A stretch of DNA of 48,222 nt from Oscillatoriales cyanobacterium (GTDB lineage: Bacteria > Cyanobacteriota > Cyanobacteriia > Cyanobacteriales > Microcoleaceae). The position numbers were made by a program, and so were the translations under genes. Positions 42,748 to 48,222 of this stretch are shown here, one piece after another (the stretch's first letter is position 1; each line of letters starts with the position of its first letter). Where the stretch lies: NCBI GenBank assembly GCA_004293365.1, contig RDYN01000032.1, positions 1 to 48,222 on the forward strand, read 5' to 3'. The notes under the pieces were generated by a model, which saw only the letters and a list, made by a program, of their open reading frames with translations, was not told the origin of the DNA and did not search any database.

Positions 42748-44007
42748 TTAATCATCCCTCCCAGAACGCGGACGGATGCGATTCAACTGACTAATTGCCC
42801 AGCGAGCTGTTTCCTGAACTTCTGCATCTGGATCGTCCGTCGCGCGGTGCAACAAGTGACTGATTTGATTCACCAATTCGTAAATCCGTGTCAAGTCGCG
42901 AATCGCATTTTTCCGCACTTCCGGGTTTTCATTTTGCAATGAAATTGACCAGGCATTATTCATGGGTTTGAGGGTGCGAATGCCAATTTCCGAGAGAGTT
43001 GCCAGAATTAAACTGTACTGCTTAGAGTCAGAATTGCCTAATAAATCCAGCAACGGTTCAACGGCTCTGGAATCTCCTTGTTGCCCGAGTTCCCAAATTG
43101 CTTTGCGCCTAGAGGCCGGATTTAGGTGCTGCAAATCTTCAATGAGTGTTTCAATAATATCAACTTTAGGTCTGCCTTCGGTTTCGGGAAGGGAAATATC
43201 TTTCTTCCGATTCCCTAGGGCATCGGCTCGATTAGTTGTTTTGGGAGTATTGAAACCTGAGTCGCTGTAGCCGTTGTTGCGATTTTCGTCTGTCGCGGTG
43301 TCGGAATTAATTCGATCGCCCTCTAGCCCTGCATCTTCAGATTCAGATTGCCCAGATTCCAGGATAAACGGTAAAGACCGATCGGTGCTCTCGATCTTGT
43401 AGCCCTTGGGGAAATTGACAGGGTAGGGCAATGCTGGTATCGGTTTGAGTTCCCCAGAAGAAACCTGTTGCTGTCCCATGTAGTGCCTGTTTCTCTGAGC
43501 ATCGGGATTGGTGAATCGAGAGTTTCTTTGGTTTTGGCGATCGCCTCGAACCCGTCTTCGCTTAGAATTATTTGACTCGCCACTGCTAACTAATTTCAGC
43601 ATGATCGCTACTGCCGCTGCCGTGACGACAACTGCTGCCAAACCCAACATTAACAACCCCCGCTGGTGTGACAAAATGACAATTATATTGGAGATTGGTT
43701 TCGGGATTTTGGAATTTGATTTTTGTTTTTTAGACGGGTTAGATTTGTTTTTATCGGGCGCTGGAGAGGAGTTTTGAGGATTGGAGTCCTGGCTAGAGTC
43801 CGGGGGAGAGTCCGCCTGAGCAATTTCTTGGGAAACAACCTGGTAGGAAGCATGGACAATCTGTTGCCTTCCATCCGCACTGGGAATGAAGGCAGCGCCC
43901 AGAGAGGCAATGCAGGTGAACAAACATAAAGTGGAGCGGTAGTGCGCCATAAGACTCAATTGGGGTTTTGAGAGGCAACGCCGCATGACGAGCTTTAGTG
44001 TAACCAT
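42748..44007 (-). CDS. Membrane-anchored HEAT-repeat protein
   Basis: 419 residues. A signal sequence or first transmembrane helix (about 22-43, LCLFTCIASLGAAFI), a Ser/Pro/Asn/Lys-rich linker, a second transmembrane helix (about 117-140, GLLMLGLAAVVVTAAAVAIM), a polar segment, then a C-terminal HEAT/armadillo repeat region (about 285-415, with LNPASRRKAIWELGQQGDSRAVEPLL and PEVRKNAIRDL; each segment is typical of PBS-lyase-like HEAT repeats). HEAT repeats bind proteins; the partner is unknown. The start is uncertain: M1 at 44007 or M20 at 43950, the latter beginning directly with the hydrophobic stretch. No operon partner. Confidence 0.78.
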   Translation of the reverse strand: MVTLKLVMRRCLSKPQLSLMAHYRSTLCLFTCIASLGAAFIPSADGRQQIVHASYQVVSQEIAQADSPPDSSQDSNPQNSSPAPDKNKSNPSKKQKSNSKIPKPISNIIVILSHQRGLLMLGLAAVVVTAAAVAIMLKLVSSGESNNSKRRRVRGDRQNQRNSRFTNPDAQRNRHYMGQQQVSSGELKPIPALPYPVNFPKGYKIESTDRSLPFILESGQSESEDAGLEGDRINSDTATDENRNNGYSDSGFNTPKTTNRADALGNRKKDISLPETEGRPKVDIIETLIEDLQHLNPASRRKAIWELGQQGDSRAVEPLLDLLGNSDSKQYSLILATLSEIGIRTLKPMNNAWSISLQNENPEVRKNAIRDLTRIYELVNQISHLLHRATDDPDAEVQETARWAISQLNRIRPRSGRDD

Positions 44008-44321
44008 GAGTTAGCTCGATCCTAGCTGCTATGCGCCCAACTAACCCACAAATATCACGCCCGATCGCGAAAAATCATGGTTTGAGGTGGCAGCGAGCCG
44101 GATCTCAATCACGCAATTGCGTCAATAACGGCGGCGGCAGATAGAGCAGGGGCATCTTGGAAAGTTGATTGCCAGCGAAGCATCAGCTACGTGCTGTGCA
44201 GACGCTCCCACGCCCGCGATTGTTGCTCGCTGCGGAGGCGCGTGCCATCACCTGTGAGTTTAACTGTTTCGTCGCTGCTGCGCCGCTTTTGTCTTCACTG
44301 TAACAAGGTTTTTACTAATTA
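44008..44321. other. GC-rich intergenic region between HEAT gene and transposase
   Basis: About 310 bases with no reading frame I can support. Short GC-rich inverted segments such as GCAGCGAGC and GCTCGCTGC occur. It could include one end of the mobile element but I see no target-site duplication. Confidence 0.4.
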
Positions 44322-44356
44322 AAAGACCCACGGGTAGATTACTCCTGTGGGTCTTT
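44322..44356 (-). terminator. Terminator downstream of the IS110 transposase
   Basis: AAAGACCCAC at 44322-44331 pairs with GTGGGTCTTT at 44347-44356. On the minus strand the stem is followed by TTTTAATTAG, giving a T-run after the transposase stop. Confidence 0.75.
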
Positions 44357-44373
44357 AAATTGGATTTTAGATT

Positions 44374-45612
44374 TTAGATTTTGGCAATCGCACACAGTTC
44401 TTTGAAGAGCTCGCGGACGCAGCGGGCGATGACTCGCTGGCGGGCTAATTTCATTGGGGTGCCACCCTTTTTCCTCCGTTTTAACTTTTCCGCTGGGGAC
44501 ATTTGCTCGGCGTCAGCGCCCTGACCGTAAATAAATTTCAGAGGTGGATTGTTCCGGCTAACTTCCAGCCGTGTGAAACACCACTGCCAGAGGGCTTTTC
44601 TGCACAGCGCACTGCCGGACTGCTTTCCCTTTTTGTTCTGACCGCTGTCATCACGAATCACGCCCATGCCGACAGCCCTCATGAAGCGGCGCTCTGAAAG
44701 CTTGAGCTTAGATTCTTTCCCAGTGGTGCGGTTTTTTCTGATTTTTACTTCCGGTCGGCCCTCTTTCAAGAAATCTTCGATCGGATAAATTGCTCCCAGC
44801 AAATAGCCTTGAAGCTGGTAGCCAAAACCGAATTTGGTAAAAATTCGCCGATATTCATCAAACTGCGAATTATCAATCAGTTGAACCAACTGCTTTTTGA
44901 GCTTGAAGATTTCCTCCTCAATTTCGCAGTATTGTTTGGCGGCCCACCGAGTTTGAGGCTCAATGCCGGAGCCGACAGTTGCCTCCAAAATGCGATCGTA
45001 CTTTTTCGACTTTCGCCGTTCAGCCAGCCACCCCCACAGCAGCGGCGCTAACTCTTCTTGTAGTTTTGCCGATCGCACTAGAGCTACTTCTGGGCATTGC
45101 CACGTTAGTTCTTGCCTCATCCTGTTCACTATCGGGGACTGCAATCGGTTGAGGTGTTCGATCCGCAAGCAAATTTGCTTGATCTCAACAACTAGAGGAT
45201 CGCGAATCTTGAGGTAGCTGGCTTCTGTTTTGTCGAAATACCAACAAGCGATCGCAAAAGCATCAATGTCATCAGTCTTTGCCCCGCTCTTGCCTTCTTT
45301 TCCCATCAGCTCTGCTCTGTAGTTAGGCAGCTTGCTGTTAGAAATCATTCTTACTTCGACTCCCCAGTCACTAAGCTTATTTATCCACAGTTTCGCGTAG
45401 TTTATCCCAGTTGGTTCGCAAATTGCGACAACTTTGTCGGCTTTGAAGCTTTCAATTTTTGTCCTTAATTTATTCAAATTTTCAAGGTTCGAGTGAAACA
45501 CTTCGATATCGGCAACGAAATAGTCATCACGGGGGATGCTGGGTTTTTCCAGCATAAAGCACGCAGCAATTGAAGACCGACTAACGTCAATGCCTACGAT
45601 TAAATATTTCAT
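44374..45612 (-). CDS. IS110-family transposase (DEDD RuvC-like plus Tnp_20 domain)
   Basis: 412 residues. The N-terminal RuvC-like DEDD domain has D9 (VGIDVSRSS), E66 (AICEPTGINY), and D114/D117 (KTDDIDAFAIA). A coiled coil follows (about 140-245). The C-terminal part matches the IS110/Tnp_20 layout in divergent form: IFTKFGFGYQLQGYLLGA, a GMGVIRDDSG where S322 is the likely nucleophilic serine, then GSALCRKALWQW. About 30 residues of basic sequence (EVKIRKNRTTGKESKLKLS) lie just before that motif, longer than in many family members. Established knowledge: IS110 enzymes recombine DNA under guidance of a bridge RNA encoded in the non-coding flank. No inverted terminal repeats are expected. 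It appears intact. Confidence 0.85.
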   Translation of the reverse strand: MKYLIVGIDVSRSSIAACFMLEKPSIPRDDYFVADIEVFHSNLENLNKLRTKIESFKADKVVAICEPTGINYAKLWINKLSDWGVEVRMISNSKLPNYRAELMGKEGKSGAKTDDIDAFAIACWYFDKTEASYLKIRDPLVVEIKQICLRIEHLNRLQSPIVNRMRQELTWQCPEVALVRSAKLQEELAPLLWGWLAERRKSKKYDRILEATVGSGIEPQTRWAAKQYCEIEEEIFKLKKQLVQLIDNSQFDEYRRIFTKFGFGYQLQGYLLGAIYPIEDFLKEGRPEVKIRKNRTTGKESKLKLSERRFMRAVGMGVIRDDSGQNKKGKQSGSALCRKALWQWCFTRLEVSRNNPPLKFIYGQGADAEQMSPAEKLKRRKKGGTPMKLARQRVIARCVRELFKELCAIAKI

Positions 45613-45856
45613 TTGATGGTTTAGGAGAATAAAAGAGTTAAGAACAAAAGAGCCTACGAATCTCCCAAAAGCAAATTAATGCTTACTTCACTGATTAAGG
45701 CTCGTTTATTTTGTCCTGTTTGATGCGGGCTGGCGCTTACGAAGACAACATAGCAGTTGAGCTAATTTCATCTTTAAAGCGCCACTCATCTTTCGACTCG
45801 TCCCGCGACTCCCCCTTTTTGAGGGGAATTTCGGCCGCTGAGTCTGGCGGCACTCG
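45613..45856 (-). other. Non-coding flank of the transposase, possible bridge-RNA region
   Basis: About 240 bases upstream of the transposase on the minus strand with no supported gene. It contains a strong CCCCT-caaaaa-GGGGG hairpin and several short inverted pieces. In IS110 elements this 5' flank encodes the bridge RNA. I cannot fold it here, so this is a location-based suggestion. A 61-codon frame across it is not convincing. Confidence 0.35.
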
Positions 45857-46159
45857 TCAGGCGGCGGTGATTCTGATCGTGTTAGTTGCAACTAGCGCGA
45901 CGTAGGCGTAAATGTGAGTGAGGTCTTTTGAAAGTGTCGGAAAAAATGTTTCAGTTCCAAAAGTTTCTAAGATGCGGTTTGCGGCGTTAATGTATGGATT
46001 TAAGCATCGGTCAGGTGGCTGTTTTTGTAACAGTCCCCGGGATTTGGCTTCTTTGATAATGAGAAAGACTTCTTGAGTTTCAGTCTCGACAAATTCTCCA
46101 AACCGTTCTTTGGCAAGTTTTACGCACGTGGCAATATGATTTTCTGTCTGTGTTTTCAT
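45857..46159 (-). CDS. Small hypothetical protein of the right-end gene set
   Basis: 100 residues from the ATG at 46159 (MKTQTENHIATCVKLAKERFGEF). The frame is open up to 46315, where it would overlap the previous gene by about 77 bases; those upstream residues may or may not be used. It is helical, with a CVKLAKERFGEFVETETQEVF segment. No known domain. It ends about 245 bases before the transposase start. Part of a minus-strand run of small genes resembling plasmid or island cargo. Confidence 0.45.
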   Translation of the reverse strand: MKTQTENHIATCVKLAKERFGEFVETETQEVFLIIKEAKSRGLLQKQPPDRCLNPYINAANRILETFGTETFFPTLSKDLTHIYAYVALVATNTIRITAA

Positions 46160-46238
46160 GGTATGCTGGCAGATTAATTGGTCAAGATAGCTTGGATGCC
46201 AAGTGGTTAAAGTGTAATTTAGCCACTTGTTTTTGTTC

Positions 46239-46733
46239 CTAGCTTTCGGTTGATATATCGACAAAGAAAGCATTGCATTCGGGGTATTCGCTTTGCCCTT
46301 CCATAAATCTTGCAAGAGATGCAGTAATTTGCTCGTCGCTAATTTTCTCCATTTCTTTCACGACTCGATTTGACACATCAGAAACCAGACTGTGCATTTT
46401 AGCGCCTGTTAGATCTTGTAAGGCCACCAGCAATAGGTTGCTAAATAGCGCAGTTGAAAAAATAACGGATTGCTCCCCAATAGGCAAATTTGCCATCGTG
46501 TTAACTGCGGGTACTGAGCTATCGTCTGGAATGATCCGAATGGAGTTTAAATTCAGTTCACAACTGTCTAGAGAATTCTCTAGCATCTCTGCTAGCTCCT
46601 GTAGTTCGCGGTAATTCCCCTGGCTTTTTAAAATCAAATCCGCGATATGTACGTCTAATCCAACAATTTCGGCTTTGACTTCAGGTCGAATTGAGGGCAA
46701 GTCGGAATGCCTGTAAGTAAAAGTATTGTGCAT
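46239..46733 (-). CDS. Hypothetical protein of the right-end gene set
   Basis: 164 residues, soluble, acidic, largely helical in the middle (ADLILKSQGNYRELQELAEMLENSL) and C-terminus (SNRVVKEMEKISDEQITASLARFMEGQ). No family recognised. It starts 14 bases after the preceding DNA-binding gene, so it is probably in the same transcript. No Shine-Dalgarno is evident. Confidence 0.6.
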   Translation of the reverse strand: MHNTFTYRHSDLPSIRPEVKAEIVGLDVHIADLILKSQGNYRELQELAEMLENSLDSCELNLNSIRIIPDDSSVPAVNTMANLPIGEQSVIFSTALFSNLLLVALQDLTGAKMHSLVSDVSNRVVKEMEKISDEQITASLARFMEGQSEYPECNAFFVDISTES

Positions 46734-46747
46734 GATTAAAAAAGTAG

Positions 46748-47386
46748 TTAGGATGAGTCCGACAAGGTGTCGGATCTATTTTTGTCACTGATTTGATAGC
46801 TTTTCGATCGCACTCTGATGGCAAATCCTCTCTTTTTAGATTTAGATTTAATGTAGGCTTCCGCCCGATCGCAAATCTCTTCTTTTTCGGGCGTCAGTTC
46901 CGTTCCCTCGCCTTCACCCTCAAGGGGTTGTTCCTCGGGCGGTTCCCCACTACCGCTAATTAGCTTTTCTAGGTACTGGGAAACTGTCAATCCGGCTTCT
47001 ATTGCCTTCTTTTGCAGCAGTTGGTAGGCTTGTCCGCCGATGCGGACTTGCTTGGCTCTGTCCTCTGGATTTTCGTCAAGAGTTTCGGCAATCTTGGCGG
47101 CAGTGATTGACTGAGCCGGGAACCCGTCAAGGACGGTTTGCCATTTGTCCTGCAGTTGAGACTCTCCGTACTCGTCCACTTTTGCAAACTTCACCAGCGG
47201 CAAAGCTTGAGATACCGATGTGGGAAGAATCTTGAATTTTGATTTGATGAGTTCCAGGCAGACTTGAGCCGCTTGGATAATCTTTTTGCAGTAGAAATGC
47301 GATCGGCCTAAAGCGAGCTTGCAGTAGTCGCGAAAGTCCTTGTACTTCTGTTTATACAAGCGGTAGCGCTGCACAGTGTAAAGCAT
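46748..47386 (-). CDS. Predicted DNA-binding protein (HTH plus RHH-like segment)
   Basis: 212 residues. The N-terminal segment YKDFRDYCKLALGRSHFYCKKIIQAAQV followed by LPTSVSQALPLVKF and DKWQTVLD (described by pieces) matches the pattern of plasmid- and phage-borne HTH proteins in cyanobacteria, where a 'YC...G.S...I.AA' helix pair precedes 'LP...QARPL'. A short segment, AYQLLQKKAIEAGLTVSQYL, resembles a ribbon-helix-helix. The C-terminus is a Glu/Pro-rich linker and a basic tail. GGGGTC precedes the ATG. Probable role is as a regulator or replication/partition factor of the mobile unit; inference from pattern. Confidence 0.6.
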   Translation of the reverse strand: MLYTVQRYRLYKQKYKDFRDYCKLALGRSHFYCKKIIQAAQVCLELIKSKFKILPTSVSQALPLVKFAKVDEYGESQLQDKWQTVLDGFPAQSITAAKIAETLDENPEDRAKQVRIGGQAYQLLQKKAIEAGLTVSQYLEKLISGSGEPPEEQPLEGEGEGTELTPEKEEICDRAEAYIKSKSKKRGFAIRVRSKSYQISDKNRSDTLSDSS

Positions 47387-47508
47387 GACCCCTTGTTTGA
47401 AATATCGTTGTGCGGTGCTTCGAGGAGAATTTCATTCTCGAAGTCGAGAAGCGGCTGAAATTCCGCTTCTGAAGGCTCGCCCCAATCGTCGGAGAAGTCA
47501 ATGTACAT
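47308..47508 (-). CDS. Small acidic ORF, uncertain
   Basis: 66 codons (MYIDFSDDWGEPSEAEF start). Starts 2 bases after the stop of the coiled-coil gene and overlaps the start of the DNA-binding gene by 79 bases. The first ~40 residues look protein-like and acidic; the last ~25 are probably out-of-frame translation of the next gene. A one-base shift near 47390 would join it to that gene. Confidence 0.4.
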   Translation of the reverse strand: MYIDFSDDWGEPSEAEFQPLLDFENEILLEAPHNDISNKGSCFTLCSATACINRSTRTFATTASSL

Positions 47509-47510
47509 AT

Positions 47511-47927
47511 TTAAAATTCCGACTGGTTGTTGACCGCTTCAATTTCATGCAATGACGCATCTTGTAGCAAGAATCTATTGTCAAAAGTCAGTCTCTGTGC
47601 GAACGGATCAATCCCCAGTCTTTCTAAGAAGAGCTTCAAACTTTCGTAATGTTTGGTGGCTTTCTCAATATCTCGGAGAAGTTCTTTTAGTCTGTAAGCT
47701 TTGTTTTCTATTTCAAGTTCTAGCGCGTAGACCTCCTTTGCTAAACGAGTTTCGGCGTCGAGGGTCAGTATCAATTCATCAATCCGATCTTTCAATTCCT
47801 TGTAACCATAGGAAAGGTTATCTACGTCGCTGCTAACTTCGATTTCTCCGTCTTTCTCCAATACTTCGGACAGTTTTTTAACGGCCCTGTAAGCCTTACG
47901 TAGTAAGCCATGCCATTTTTTACGCAT
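47511..47927 (-). CDS. Coiled-coil hypothetical protein
   Basis: 138 residues from the ATG at 47927; a TTG at 47954 is an alternative start. Almost entirely helical and charged, with a long predicted coiled coil (IDELILTLDAETRLAKEV then LELEIENKAYRLKELLRDI). No family recognised. It precedes the acidic ORF by 2 bases and so heads the transcript of the right-end gene set. Confidence 0.55.
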   Translation of the reverse strand: MRKKWHGLLRKAYRAVKKLSEVLEKDGEIEVSSDVDNLSYGYKELKDRIDELILTLDAETRLAKEVYALELEIENKAYRLKELLRDIEKATKHYESLKLFLERLGIDPFAQRLTFDNRFLLQDASLHEIEAVNNQSEF

Positions 47928-47965
47928 TTTCTGCAACGAGTGGGGCAAAGTCAAACAGATCGCAT

Positions 47966-48049
47966 CTAAAACTGTCCGAAGTATTGTTTCTCAAGGTTTT
48001 GCCATTGGTTTCTTTTGTAGACGGGGATAGAAATTTTAATGAGAGTCAT
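47966..48049 (-). CDS. 27-codon ORF upstream of the coiled-coil gene
   Basis: The minus strand reads MTLIKISIPVYKRNQWQNLE and then KQYFGQF-stop. There is an AGGT 9 bases before its ATG. It could be a leader peptide or a fragment. The rest of 47955-48222 shows no gene or recognisable site. Confidence 0.25.
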   Translation of the reverse strand: MTLIKISIPVYKRNQWQNLEKQYFGQF

Positions 48050-48222
48050 TGGTTTGTACCTGCTTGTTGGAAATGGAAAGTAATCGCGTATTTGAAGAGC
48101 CTCGCGGCACACAATAGATTGTTAAGAAGCTGTGAGGAACAAGTTGAGAGACAGTTGTTGACCGAGCGGCTCGGAAGGCCCCAAGCTATCTTTTTTGCTC
48201 CTTCCTTTACTCTTTGGAGGTT

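Noticed and set aside
45706..45905. Small frames on both strands upstream of the transposase
   Set aside because: Composition is not protein-like and the frames cross the strong CCCCT hairpin; a non-coding function is more likely.

Overview
The window looks like chromosomal DNA from a filamentous, Oscillatoria/Microcoleus/Phormidium-type cyanobacterium. The evidence is psaE (photosystem I), ndhO (photosynthetic NDH-1), a cyanobacteriochrome photoreceptor, very frequent GCGATCGC/CGATCG (HIP1-type) words, and dense intergenic palindromes and microsatellites of the kind seen in those genomes. The genus is inference; there is no rRNA or tRNA in the window.

Layout. 1-1340: repeat-rich left end and a RibD-C/DHFR-fold reductase. 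1446-10166: a compact defence-like operon of two proteins of unknown fold followed by a very large DEAD-like helicase with a DUF1998/MZB-type cysteine cluster, resembling the DruE helicase of Druantia. The helicase reading frame is cut by one in-frame TAA at 6747. 10454-13498: housekeeping genes psaE-mutM, ndhO and mdh, with a candidate RpaB (HLR1) site before psaE and a candidate NtcA promoter before mdh. 14303-24453: two giant sensory proteins on either side of an aldo/keto reductase and an SDR gene remnant. One is a DXCF-type cyanobacteriochrome histidine kinase; the other is a LOV-containing GGDEF-EAL protein. 24783-29274: acnB, a PIN-domain toxin/antitoxin-like pair and a cupin. 29464-31954: a secreted pentapeptide-repeat protein and a peptide-binding lipoprotein. 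32231-36982: a minus-strand partner-switching operon (membrane PP2C phosphatase, HATPase switch kinase, STAS protein) that runs into a class III adenylate cyclase. 37513-44007: a membrane-anchored protein, mnmA, nnr, a peptidoglycan-binding protein and a HEAT-repeat protein, interleaved with palindromic repeats. 44374-48222: an IS110-family transposase and a minus-strand set of small accessory genes that look plasmid- or island-derived.

How the parts fit. The middle of the window is a signalling region: two proteins carrying blue-light-type chromophore signatures, one for c-di-GMP turnover and one for His-Asp phosphorelay, and a PP2C/STAS switch physically linked to cAMP synthesis. The most unusual theme is that the palindromes and microsatellites that fill the intergenic spaces also sit in frame inside several conserved genes (EAL domain, nnr, ribD-like gene, mutM, peptide-binding lipoprotein). 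The two best leads for undescribed biology are the interrupted Druantia-like operon, whose accessory genes do not obviously match a described subtype, and the IS110-linked gene set at the right end.
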